A stretch of 64,000 nt of DNA from Staphylococcus warneri (GTDB lineage Bacteria; Bacillota; Bacilli; Staphylococcales; Staphylococcaceae): positions 2,363,577 through 2,427,576 of the forward strand of contig NZ_LR134269.1 of assembly GCF_900636385.1 (NCBI RefSeq), read 5' to 3'. Of the stretch, positions 40,499 to 49,254 are shown one piece after another. A program made the position numbers and the translations under genes. The notes beneath the pieces are model-generated. The model saw only the letters and a program-made list of their open reading frames with translations. It was not told the DNA's origin and ran no database searches. Position 1 is the first letter of the stretch. Every line of letters starts with the position of its first letter.

Positions 40499-40712
40499 AA
40501 AAATCACCTCTATAAGTATTTCCCTCACTTATAGATTCAAAAAAATAACTGTTAATTAATTTTATCATATAATCCTTAAACATCTTTAATTTTTTATTTA
40601 CATTTTGGTAAAGTTTTTTATTAATTTTATACTATATAGATTGATAAATTAGATAACTAATGGTTATGTTTGTTATATTGAAAATATCTTTCTAATTTAA
40701 GGAGTTCCTTTC

Positions 40713-40925
40713 ATGGATCAATATCAAGAGTTATTCAATAATCCTAGTGGTTTTATATTTATACTTTTTATCTTCTATTTAATAGCAAGTTTATTTTTCT
40801 TTACCTTAACTGTATTTATTGGATTGAAACTTGTATCGTTTAAAGAAAAAATCTTAACAATCGTTATTTTAACTACTGTATTGACCCTTACTTTAACAGG
40901 TCTTTCATATGTCATTATTAATTAA
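40713..40925 (+). CDS. Small membrane protein, unknown
   Basis: 70 residues, mostly two hydrophobic spans (FIFILFIFYLIASLFFFTLTVFI as one block and ILTIVILTTVLTLTLTGLSY) joined by a basic loop (KLVSFKEK). AAGGAG lies eight bases before ATG 40713. No family recognised. A terminator follows at 40929-40960. Confidence 0.65.
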   Translation: MDQYQELFNNPSGFIFILFIFYLIASLFFFTLTVFIGLKLVSFKEKILTIVILTTVLTLTLTGLSYVIIN

Positions 40926-40928
40926 TAA

Positions 40929-40960
40929 AAAGGGGCACCGATATGATGGTGTCCCTTTAT
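40929..40960. terminator. Convergent terminator
   Basis: AAAGGGGCACC and GGTGTCCCTTT pair around GATATGAT, flanked by A and T tracts on both sides, serving the small membrane gene and the convergent SDR gene. Confidence 0.75.
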
Positions 40961-41664
40961 TTGAATATTTTAAATGGCATCAATCTTAATAAAATTTTAC
41001 CATTATGATTATGTTTGTCTGTTAATACTTTCACTATGGATTGTGCGCCTTCATTTACTGAACGCATTAAAAATCCTTTTTGATGATTATTCAGGTCTGT
41101 CGTAATACCTCCGGGCATTACACCAAATATTTCAACCGGTATTTTATTTTTCTTAAAATGTCTACCGAATAATTTAATCATCGAATTTAATGGAGATTTA
41201 GTTGCAATATAACTAAATGGATGGAAAAAGCTATTAGGATTCAAAGGTATCGTTAAATTTAATATTCTTCCGTGATTTTTAGCTAAAATAGGTGTAAATG
41301 TCTTAATCATTTCGAAATTACCAAAGAAATTGACCTCTGCCAGTTCCCTTAATTCATCAAGTTCAACATCCAGTGGTGATGCGTTCATATTGCCTGAAAT
41401 ACCCGCATTATTAATCAATGCTTTCAAATCAGAATGTTGTGTTGCTATATAATCAGCGGCTGCATGTATGGTATCAATATTATTTAAATCAATTTGTATC
41501 CATTCAGCTGTTATACCTTTATTTTCGAGTGTCTTAACGGCAGCACGACCTCTTTCTTCATTACGTGCACCTAATAATATCGTCCAACCTTTGTCACCTA
41601 GTTGTTTTGCCGTTTCAAAACCAATCCCCTTATTTGCGCCAGTTATTAATACTTTTTGTCTCAT
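40957..41664 (-). CDS. Short-chain dehydrogenase/reductase
   Basis: 235 residues from ATG 41664 (RBS ATAGGAG); the extension to 41703 has no RBS. Classical SDR: TGANKGIG cofactor loop, NNAGISG, and catalytic Tyr/Lys in SYIATKSP. The catalytic Ser region reads LNLTIPLNPNSFFHP, a variant with less obvious Ser position. Substrate unknown. Single-gene unit. Confidence 0.83.
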   Translation of the reverse strand: MRQKVLITGANKGIGFETAKQLGDKGWTILLGARNEERGRAAVKTLENKGITAEWIQIDLNNIDTIHAAADYIATQHSDLKALINNAGISGNMNASPLDVELDELRELAEVNFFGNFEMIKTFTPILAKNHGRILNLTIPLNPNSFFHPFSYIATKSPLNSMIKLFGRHFKKNKIPVEIFGVMPGGITTDLNNHQKGFLMRSVNEGAQSIVKVLTDKHNHNGKILLRLMPFKIFK

Positions 41665-41849
41665 ATATATACTCCTATTAATATGTCTTATTGTTAATCC
41701 CACTATACAATATTGATACTTTTAAATCACATTATTTCCTTTTATTCATAAATTTACAATTGGTGATTAAAGTAATTAATTGAAATAAATCAATTTATTA
41801 GGTTCTCTCATTAGTAATTGCTAAAATGCTAAAAAAGGAGGTAATAATT

Positions 41850-42185
41850 ATGGAAGATAAAAGACTATTTTATAACCAACCTGGTGTTGTTATTAAAATG
41901 AAAGCTAAGGAAGGTAGAGGTCAAGAATTGTTCGATTTATGTTTAAAAGCTAAACATTTAGAAGAATTGGGCATCGATGATCCTACTGATTGGGTTTTAT
42001 GTCGTTCAGATGAAGATAATGATGTTTTATTAGCCTTTGAATTTTTCAGAAGTGATGAAGCTAAAGACAATCACTACTCTAAACCTAGTACTGAAGACGA
42101 AACAAATGAGATTATGGAATTATTAGCAGATATTCCTCAACGTATAGACACACACATTGTATATTCTAGCGAAACTGAAAAATAA
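41850..42185 (+). CDS. ABM (antibiotic biosynthesis monooxygenase)-like protein
   Basis: 111 residues from ATG 41850 with a consensus AGGAGG upstream. It is a single-domain paralog of each half of the duplicated gene at 7078-7736: shared patterns are QPG-V-KM-AKEG-G-ELF, DPTDWVLCR, LLAFEFFR and ELLADIPQRI. Fold would be a dimeric ferredoxin-like barrel; substrate unknown. It gives the reference length (about 110 residues) showing that the other gene is an exact domain duplication. Confidence 0.78.
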   Translation: MEDKRLFYNQPGVVIKMKAKEGRGQELFDLCLKAKHLEELGIDDPTDWVLCRSDEDNDVLLAFEFFRSDEAKDNHYSKPSTEDETNEIMELLADIPQRIDTHIVYSSETEK

Positions 42186-42218
42186 CTCATTTTAACAATA
42201 AAATTTTCTAACTGACAT

Positions 42219-42262
42219 AAAAAGGTGATTTCTATGGATTTAATATAGAGGTCGCCTTTTTG
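42219..42262 (+). terminator. Terminator of the ABM-like gene
   Basis: AAAAAGGTGATTTCTA pairs with TAGAGGTCGCCTTTTT (G-T pairs in the middle), ending in a T tract. Confidence 0.7.
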
Positions 42263-42331
42263 TCTAATTTTTTCTTTTAATAGTAATATCAATAAATTAA
42301 TCTCATCATTTTTCAGATAAGGTATAAACTA

Positions 42332-42934
42332 TCAATACACTCTATACGTTTGCCCTGTTTGTGCACCTTCTACACTTTTAATAAATGCATTAGCTATTTT
42401 ATCGGCAGGTACTGCTGTATATCCTTTAAAGAATTCTCCATACTTATCTAATGCTTCTTCAACTACATTAGGACTAACATTATTAATTCTTAATCCATGA
42501 TTTAATTCTACAGCAGCTGAAGTCACAAAACCTGCGATACCGCCATTAGCCATTGCTGCTGAAGATCCTAGTTTTATAGGATCGTCCATCATAATACCTG
42601 ATGTTAACGTAAAACTGCCATTTTCATTTAAATAATGTTGACCAATTAATACTAAATTGATTTGGCCCAATAACTTACTTTGAATCGCTACATTATTTTC
42701 TTCTAAGCTAATCTCAGACAACGCTTTGAATGTAGCACCGCCTGTTGCACTGACAACTGCATCAATATTATCAATATCTTTATACATTTTTTCGATTTGT
42801 TCTGGAGACGTAATATCCAACTGATAGTCACCAGATTGACTTCCTACTTCAATCACTTCATGATGATTTTCTTTTAGTTTTTCTGCTACTTTACTACCAA
42901 TAGTTCCACTTGCATCAATAACAATAACCTTCAT
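42332..42934 (-). CDS. NAD(P)-binding short-chain dehydrogenase
   Basis: 200 residues from ATG 42934, preceded by CAGGAGG; the frame to 42973 lacks an RBS. It resembles compact SDRs of the YwnB/short reductase type: cofactor loop IDASGTIGSKVAEKL, NVA, and an active-site region SGIMMDDPIKLGSSAAMANGGIAGFV, in which the Tyr of YxxxK is not obvious. Function unknown. Downstream gap of about 70 bases to the DnaK-unrelated ABM terminator. Confidence 0.78.
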   Translation of the reverse strand: MKVIVIDASGTIGSKVAEKLKENHHEVIEVGSQSGDYQLDITSPEQIEKMYKDIDNIDAVVSATGGATFKALSEISLEENNVAIQSKLLGQINLVLIGQHYLNENGSFTLTSGIMMDDPIKLGSSAAMANGGIAGFVTSAAVELNHGLRINNVSPNVVEEALDKYGEFFKGYTAVPADKIANAFIKSVEGAQTGQTYRVY

Positions 42935-43070
42935 GAGATACCTCCTGTATATTTTAACGTTTTCATGAATCACAGTATCACACGCAATATTTAATTAAAG
43001 TAAGACGCTCAATTATAAGGTCTGAAAAAGCAAATAATCCACCATTTATTCATCATCTGCTTCGATTATA

Positions 43071-44099
43071 TTATTTATTAATTTTTTGTCCTTCTAATTT
43101 CGAAGAGACAAATCCCATTTTAGCGTTACCTTTCATTTTGGTACTATCTAGAGAAACATTAAATTTTAAGTTGAGTTTCATTGGTTTTTTTACACTTTGT
43201 TGCCAAGTGACATTATTTTGATTGATTTGAATATTGTTAAGTTCAGAAATATTATCTTTATCACTTTGATCAATAGCAATTCCATATATTTGTTGGTCTT
43301 TTTCATAGAAATGATATTTAATATTTAATTCTGCGATTGGCGTCTTAATAGTTACATTCCAATAGCCAAGTAAATGATGATAATCCGCTTCTTCTCCATC
43401 AATTTGTTGAGCTTGACCACTAACATCTTCTTCTGTTGCCGTAGATTGATCTACAGATAACTTAGGTGCCTGCCCGACATTTTTCCACACCGTGCCACGT
43501 TTTTCATATTGAAACAAACGTTCAATTTCGTAAGCGATTTGTGGTCCTAATTCTCTTTCAACTAAATAAAATGCTAAATCTAATCCTGACGTTACACCTG
43601 CACCTGAAACAATGTCGCCATCATCTACTACACGTGCATTAACTACATGTGCACCAGCCCCTTCAAGCAAATCTAGTCCCATAAAGTGTGCTGTAACATG
43701 TCTGTCCTTAATAATATCTGCCATGGCTAATAATACGCCACCACCACATACACTAGCAATTGTCATATTCGGGTTACGATGGACCTCTTTAATTTTATCT
43801 GTCACACCTTGATTTGCTATTTTATTCAATTTAAATGGTATAGAGGTCTCACTTTCCATATTTATTGAACCAGAAGCCCCTGGTATTAAGACTAATCCAG
43901 TTGTTTGAGTATCGAGTGTTGTTTCAGCTTGTAATTCATAATTACTAATACCGTTTTTAAATGTTCGTCTTTCATCGATACTCACAAATCTCACATCTAT
44001 CGTTTCATCCGTATATTCAGTGGCAGCTAATAATACCTCATATGGTGCCATTACATCTAAAATATCTACCTCATCAAATAATAAAATCTGAACTTTCAT
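43071..44099 (-). CDS. DJ-1/PfpI-family protein with C-terminal extra domain
   Basis: 342 residues. Residues 1-205 are a DJ-1/PfpI (isonitrile hydratase-like) domain with the nucleophile elbow ASVCGGGVLLA (Cys about 115), and LIPGASG and VSGAGVTSGLDLA. After a polar linker (TATEEDVSGQAQQIDGEEADYH) a beta-rich module (LGYWNVTIKTPIAELNIKYHFYEKD...) of about 100 residues follows, resembling a lipocalin-like or extracellular ligand-binding fold. This fusion is unusual in length. GAGGAGAG precedes the ATG. Function unknown. Confidence 0.78.
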   Translation of the reverse strand: MKVQILLFDEVDILDVMAPYEVLLAATEYTDETIDVRFVSIDERRTFKNGISNYELQAETTLDTQTTGLVLIPGASGSINMESETSIPFKLNKIANQGVTDKIKEVHRNPNMTIASVCGGGVLLAMADIIKDRHVTAHFMGLDLLEGAGAHVVNARVVDDGDIVSGAGVTSGLDLAFYLVERELGPQIAYEIERLFQYEKRGTVWKNVGQAPKLSVDQSTATEEDVSGQAQQIDGEEADYHHLLGYWNVTIKTPIAELNIKYHFYEKDQQIYGIAIDQSDKDNISELNNIQINQNNVTWQQSVKKPMKLNLKFNVSLDSTKMKGNAKMGFVSSKLEGQKINK

Positions 44100-44209
44100 C
44101 TCTATCTCTCCTCAAATCTATTTATCAATGCATATTTCATACTAACCGATATTAATTTGCATTTACTATTATAATGACCTCAATTAAACAAATCTTAAAA
44201 AGTTAAAAG

Positions 44210-44245
44210 CCATCAAATGGCTTTAACTAATACCATTTGATGGCC
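44210..44245 (-). terminator. Perfect hairpin, likely terminator for minus-strand genes
   Basis: GCCATCAAATGG (44210-44221) and CCATTTGATGGC (44234-44245) form a perfect 12-bp stem, followed on the minus strand by TTTTAACTTTTT. Confidence 0.75.
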
Positions 44246-44285
44246 TATATCATTCAAATTTCTATTTTTTTATAACATTTATTAT

Positions 44286-44426
44286 TTAAAATCCAATACC
44301 ACTATGTGTAATATTTATATTTGTCACTTTATTATTTTTTATACTAAATATCACGCCGGGTCCTTGATTTGTTGGTTTATAACTTAATACTGATTTCTCC
44401 TTAGATGACGTTTGATAAGGATCCAT
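44286..44426 (-). pseudogene. Possible C-terminal remnant of a lost gene
   Basis: A 46-residue ORF (starts MDPYQTSSKEKSVLSY, ends ITHSGIGF) has no RBS and stop codons directly upstream in frame, yet reads like the beta-rich C-terminus of a secreted or lipoprotein (GPGVIFSIKNNKVTNI). It may be the surviving tail of a decayed gene between the CAAX protease gene and the DJ-1 gene. Confidence 0.35.
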
Positions 44427-44457
44427 TCTTTTTTAATTCATTACTCTTTTTTTAATA

Positions 44458-45258
44458 TCATTTGAACATTATAGATAAATACCCCACTAAAATAGCTATT
44501 CCAATAATACTATTATGAACCATATGAACCATCATACTGTCTTTGATATTGTCTCTACGTGAGTAGGCAAGATAAAATACCATACCCATTGATGTATACA
44601 TAATAAATGAAATGATATTATTAATACCATGTTGTGAACCAAAAACGATTGAAGAAATAATGAACGGTAACCAAAATGAAGCCTTTTTAAATAAAGTCTC
44701 TTTGAATATACCTCGATATATAAGTTCTTCAAGATATGGTGCAATAAAACTGATGGTAATTACAAAAATGATAAAAGGAAATACTTGTGCAAGTTGGCTT
44801 GCATTTGTTGCTTGTTGATTCATATCACCAAACAATAGCTTATCGTTACTTGTTTGAGCAGACCCTGTGACTTTGTATAAAAGGAACAAAAATGCATAGA
44901 CAATAATACGAAGTAAGACTGCCCACCCTATATTAATACCAATATCTTTCGTCGTAAATTTGCCCGTATGTTCATAAGTATGCCGTCTATAGTACCGTCT
45001 AATTAACCAAACCACTACTGATACAACAATGAGATATAAGACGGTGGACATTGTAGCTTTCAAAGTGTCCATTTTAACCGATAAATTTGTAATCGTAAGT
45101 ATGATAATAATAGGTAATTGCGCTAGAATCATCCAACCTATAAAAATGAGGATATTTAATGCTATATTTCCTTTCGGTAAAACATCGCTTTGATTTTTTG
45201 ATAAATCTTCATTCTGATTTTCCTTATGTTGTTCATTCATTTCATCATGATTAGTCAT
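44458..45258 (-). CDS. CPBP (CAAX) intramembrane metalloprotease
   Basis: 266 residues from ATG 45258 (AGGTGG upstream). After an N-terminal polar tail (NHDEMNEQHKENQNEDLSKN) come about seven hydrophobic spans. Family motifs: EELIYRGIFKE (EExxxR), FGSQHGINN (motif 2 with His) and HMVHNSI. These enzymes process prenylated or bacteriocin-related peptides or give immunity; the substrate here is unknown. Neighbour of the FemABX-like gene on the same strand with a 26-nt gap, so they could be co-transcribed. Confidence 0.86.
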   Translation of the reverse strand: MTNHDEMNEQHKENQNEDLSKNQSDVLPKGNIALNILIFIGWMILAQLPIIIILTITNLSVKMDTLKATMSTVLYLIVVSVVVWLIRRYYRRHTYEHTGKFTTKDIGINIGWAVLLRIIVYAFLFLLYKVTGSAQTSNDKLLFGDMNQQATNASQLAQVFPFIIFVITISFIAPYLEELIYRGIFKETLFKKASFWLPFIISSIVFGSQHGINNIISFIMYTSMGMVFYLAYSRRDNIKDSMMVHMVHNSIIGIAILVGYLSIMFK

Positions 45259-45284
45259 ATTAAATACCACCTTTTTTCATCATA

Positions 45285-46532
45285 TTATTCATTTAACAAT
45301 CGGAAAACTTTATACAATAATGGGTGGATAGGCTTAATGAAATCTCCAATTAATTCTTCAATGTGGGTTCCGAATCCTTTTTTAAACTGTTGTACGCCTA
45401 AATCATCTGCTGTCTTGCTAAAATCTCCAGTAATACCATAAAAATTATATTTAGGAATCTCATGTTTTAAAGCAAACTTAATCATATGCCATTGCAAAGC
45501 ATACGCACCTTTATATTGATAGTAATGTGGATTTGAACCACTGGATAAATAATAAACTTCATCTTTTGTAGCTATATATAAGGCTGCTGCTAAATCAATT
45601 ACATGTCCATCTGTTTGAATGATGTCTTGTGTTTCTGTAATTTTCTTTTCGTTACTATTCCATTGCTGTTCTAACTGTTTTAACTTGTTCTTACTCTTTT
45701 TAGAATTAGGATGCTCACTTAACTTATCTTTTGTGTTTTCTATATCTTTAGCTATTTCAGATGATTTTTTAATTAATTGATTTTTATAATCATCTAAATT
45801 AATATATGAAAGCTTAATCATTGCCTCATTCGGATACATTAACAGTACTTCTTTAAAAAATTGATATGGATTTGCCCTATATTTAAAATGATGTCGTTCT
45901 TCAGCCATTTTAAATAATTGATAAAAGCGATCAATTTCTGATATGTCTAACGTTATTGTCTTAACACCCATTTCAATCGCATGTTGAACATGACGCCTGG
46001 TTTTATATTCCATATTTTTTAAGACATCTTCTTCTTTTTGTCCTTCCATATCTAGTACAGATAGCCATCTAATTTGACTCTTTTGAGAATAGCCAATCGT
46101 TAAACCTTGGTGCTGATAACCTAATTGATGTAATGTATGAATTAATTCTTTATTATTAATCGGTGTCACAATATCTCCTGCAGTATTCCGAACATTTTCT
46201 AAAATATACGGATCTATAGAAGCAAATAGTGCTCGTTTTTTTTGTAGATATGTTGTTAAGCCTTTAAAGAAGCATTTTACTAATTCAAGATGATTAAAAT
46301 CTAATATCGGGCCTTTTTGAGAATAAAAATACTTAAAAAATTTTAACGCTCTAGATTCCGTTAATAAACAAGCTGCTATGACCTCATTTTCATTATTTTT
46401 GACACCAACTAAGTGTGCTTCTTCGCTATTTGTTTTTCTATATTTAAATTGATCAATACATTGAGTAAAATGGACCTTATTATTTTGAATAAAATTGTCA
46501 TATTCTGTCTCTGTTAGTTGCGTAAAATACAT
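45285..46532 (-). CDS. FemABX-family peptidoglycan aminoacyltransferase
   Basis: 415 residues, the length of FemA/FemB. Two GNAT-like domains are interrupted by a long helical coiled-coil arm (QLIKKSSEIAKDIENTKDKL... to NEKKITETQDI, residues about 245-305), as in FemA. The C-terminal half has YYLSSGSNPHYYQYKGAYALQWHMIKFA and YNFYGITGDFS. Such enzymes add Gly or Ser to the lipid II side chain using aminoacyl-tRNA. FemA and FemB are encoded elsewhere, so this is an additional member of the FmhA/FmhC or lysostaphin-resistance (Lif/Epr) type; which amino acid it adds is not readable. Confidence 0.88.
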   Translation of the reverse strand: MYFTQLTETEYDNFIQNNKVHFTQCIDQFKYRKTNSEEAHLVGVKNNENEVIAACLLTESRALKFFKYFYSQKGPILDFNHLELVKCFFKGLTTYLQKKRALFASIDPYILENVRNTAGDIVTPINNKELIHTLHQLGYQHQGLTIGYSQKSQIRWLSVLDMEGQKEEDVLKNMEYKTRRHVQHAIEMGVKTITLDISEIDRFYQLFKMAEERHHFKYRANPYQFFKEVLLMYPNEAMIKLSYINLDDYKNQLIKKSSEIAKDIENTKDKLSEHPNSKKSKNKLKQLEQQWNSNEKKITETQDIIQTDGHVIDLAAALYIATKDEVYYLSSGSNPHYYQYKGAYALQWHMIKFALKHEIPKYNFYGITGDFSKTADDLGVQQFKKGFGTHIEELIGDFIKPIHPLLYKVFRLLNE

Positions 46533-46683
46533 AATTTAATCCCCTTATTCACTTTATATAAAATAAACGGCTGATGACCTGTCTCACCAACCGTTTGCGA
46601 TTACTCAATTTTTCTCAACTTTGCTATAAATAGGCTAGTAAAATTGTAAAAAATGAATTCCATATAAAATTTTATTTTATCAC

Positions 46684-47182
46684 TTAACTTTTTCCGTTAT
46701 GGATACCGACTTCAGTAATATAACCATTATTCTCTAAAAAGCGTAATTGTTTTTCATTAAATTGATATAAATATTCATTTCCATGGGCTGTTCCAGATAG
46801 CTTATTTAAGGGCTTACCATAAGTTTTCACTAATTCAGCTTTAGAAACTACACCCGGTTTTAATTGGAACCACACACCATCCGCTTTCCCTTTGCTAGGT
46901 AAATAAAATTGTTGATCAAATTTTTCAATTGTATCATTATCATTACCTTTACTGTTTTCAGTAATTTTATATCCATTAATTGTGAAATTGTCATTTTTAA
47001 TGGCATTAATAAAATTTTTATCTAAAATAAAATCACTTTGTGATGATGTATAACCATGATAGTTATAATATGGTTGCGTAGCCGCATGAGCTTCATTGAT
47101 GTGAAAGATCCTCAACGCCAACACCCAAAGCCACCCCAACTGCTAAAGTACCTGTTAACAAACTCTTTGATAAAGTATTCAT
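46684..47182 (-). pseudogene. isaB: IsaB-like secreted protein gene with frameshift in the signal peptide
   Basis: From ATG 47182 the frame encodes a signal peptide (MNTLSKSLLTGTLAVGVALG) but hits TGA after 29 codons. The mature part, in another frame, begins EAHAATQPYYNYHGY and runs to NGYITEVGIHNGKS. Removing one G from GAGGATC near 47107 restores one reading frame with a natural cleavage site, so a single inserted base explains it. The mature protein matches IsaB, a secreted nucleic-acid-binding immunodominant antigen (ILDKNFINAIKNDNFTINGYK). The frame starting with TTG at 47139 would lack a functional signal. Confidence 0.8.
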
Positions 47183-47789
47183 TATTAACACTCCTTTAAT
47201 AGTTAAATGTCTTTCTAAAGTAATATTACAATATATTACAGAATATTACAAATTATTACAAATTTTATTATTTGTATAATCTTGTTTATTGTAAAGTCGC
47301 TTTAAATCTTATTATTATAAACAAAATAATGACATTATATTCATAACAGTAAATAATCATGAACCGAAAGTAATTAAGTTAGTTATTTATACAATACATA
47401 TTAAAGTTTTAAGTCGCTCAAAAATGTAATAAGTGTAATGAATCTAATAACCAGTCATTACATGAACGAGAACCATTTTGATATAAAACTATTTCAAAAT
47501 ATTAATAAAACATTGATACATAGACCTATGTTAAAATTAACCAATGAGGTGATAAGTGATACATAAATGTTAAAGTTTCTATCTTCTTTGTTTAATTATT
47601 ACTTTTGTCATTTAGCTACTTTGCCAGTATAAGTTTTACATAATCAGCTTTTTACACCTTTTTTGTTATTAATTCCAATGGTATTTTTAGGTGTTTTTCT
47701 TTTCTCTTATCGGTAAAAATATCAATAAATATTTTTCTTAATCTAAATCGACTAATAATAAATAAACCAAAACTCTCAATTTATATTTT
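47183..47789. other. AT-rich intergenic region
   Basis: About 600 bases. Apart from the TGTAAT array before isaB there is no ORF with RBS, hairpin terminator or known motif I could support. Confidence 0.4.
47225..47260 (-). promoter_or_regulatory. Four tandem TGTAAT boxes with exact 10-bp period
   Basis: ATTACA occurs at 47225, 47235, 47245 and 47255 (TGTAAT on the isaB strand), each separated by four variable bases. The array lies 43-78 bases upstream of the isaB-like start codon. It differs from WalR sites, which have an 11-bp period. Confidence 0.5.
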
Positions 47790-48737
47790 TTACTTTTGCA
47801 CATTTTCCAATGTCTTTTTAGGATAAAAATGCTTAATTACTTTAACATCTTGAGACGTTTTAATTTTACTAACAAGTTTAGGTAAAACAAACCATCCAAG
47901 AATAAAAGAAAAAAGCCAAAGTCCTAAACAAATAGCATTTCGAATTTGAGTATAAAAAATAATTTGTAATGAGGCTTCTTTTTGAGCTTCAAATTTTTTA
48001 GAATCATTTCTATAGTGTCTAGATAATTCATACATATTTCTATTATTTCTAGATGTAATACGAATGTATTTGTCCATCGGAGTGTAATCATATTTTTCTT
48101 TAATAGATTTAGCACTACTAAGGAACGATTTAGTCATTCCTTCACTCGTTGGAAAAATTTTATTTAAAGTTTCTATATTCATTGCCCACATTTTTACCCA
48201 AGGATAAAAACGCACATTTAACACAATTAATATTATAACTATTGGAAGTTGAAATATTAAAAATAAAACAGTTTGCGAAATAATATAACTCAACTCTAAA
48301 CCACTACTAAATAAATGATGAATAGGCACTACCAAAAATATAAAAAAGAAAAGAGAGCCAACAATCATACTCATTGGTTTCATATATGCTTTGTATACTA
48401 AACAATCAGCCTTTTCTAAGGTCCCCATTTCATCAAAACTAATTCCATTTATCAATTCTTCACTAGTTACATATTCTTTACGTGTCAATATACATAATAA
48501 ACGTTTCACTCTTTGACGAGACTTCCCAATATTCAAAATCAAATTAATACCTATAGGAAAAATTATGAAAGCGAAAATTAGTGCTATAATACCACCAATT
48601 AAATGAGACTTATCTCTATAAACTTCTCCAGATATACTTTCGGAACCAATGATATAAAATAAGAATGAAATAAGGGCATAAAAAAGTGAAAACCCTATAA
48701 ATATAAATTTAAGAATAAAAGAAATTATTTTTTTCAT
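47790..48737 (-). CDS. Multi-spanning membrane protein, unknown
   Basis: 315 residues with about five to six hydrophobic spans (residues 5-30, 45-70, 120-145, 150-178, 270-292). Between them lies a soluble segment with EELINGISFDEMGTLEKADCLVYKAYMKP and a basic, Asn/Arg-rich stretch (IRITSRNNRNMYELSRHYRNDSKK). AAGGAG precedes ATG 48737. No family recognised. AT content is high, and it sits in a gene-poor island, suggestive of accessory DNA. Confidence 0.65.
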   Translation of the reverse strand: MKKIISFILKFIFIGFSLFYALISFLFYIIGSESISGEVYRDKSHLIGGIIALIFAFIIFPIGINLILNIGKSRQRVKRLLCILTRKEYVTSEELINGISFDEMGTLEKADCLVYKAYMKPMSMIVGSLFFFIFLVVPIHHLFSSGLELSYIISQTVLFLIFQLPIVIILIVLNVRFYPWVKMWAMNIETLNKIFPTSEGMTKSFLSSAKSIKEKYDYTPMDKYIRITSRNNRNMYELSRHYRNDSKKFEAQKEASLQIIFYTQIRNAICLGLWLFSFILGWFVLPKLVSKIKTSQDVKVIKHFYPKKTLENVQK

Positions 48738-48756
48738 AAAGCTATCTCCTTCAATA

Positions 48757-48793
48757 AATGGCCGGCATAACGTGAGCTATTATGCCGACCATT
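48757..48793. promoter_or_regulatory. Near-perfect hairpin in the leader of the 315-residue membrane protein gene
   Basis: AATGGCCGGCATAA and TTATGCCGACCATT pair over 14 bases with one mismatch around CGTGAGCTA, about 20 bases upstream of the start codon. GC content is far above the surroundings. It could be an attenuator, an operator, or the terminator of an upstream transcript. Confidence 0.4.
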
Positions 48794-49254
48794 AGTCTAT
48801 ACATTTAGTATGAACTCTTCTTAATAAAAGTCCATATCTAGACAATTATAAAAAGCTTATCAAATTATTAAAAACTAAATAAATAATAACAAATTAAATA
48901 CTAATAAACAATATTTTTATGATTTTTAGTTGTAATTTTTTTATTATATTGGTATATAATAATAGAATGTGATATGTCTAAGAGTAAAGTAAAATAATTA
49001 TTTCGATAGTTATTTTAATACAACATCCATTTACTGTTTGCAATTTTATCGAATTATATTTGAAATCATGTTTAAGTAATTGAAATAAATCACTAAATAG
49101 TTTTGAAATATTTAATGATTACTTACTTAATCTAATAAAAAATGGCAATATACAATGTCAAATGTAACATTATTCCTTATGTTTAAATAATCACTTTAAA
49201 AATTCAATTAATTGCAGGATAATTGAAAGAAAATAATATTAAGGGAGAATAACA
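48794..49254. other. AT-rich intergenic region
   Basis: About 460 bases of very AT-rich sequence with no ORF; AAGGGAG at 49241-49247 is the RBS of the next gene. Confidence 0.4.
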
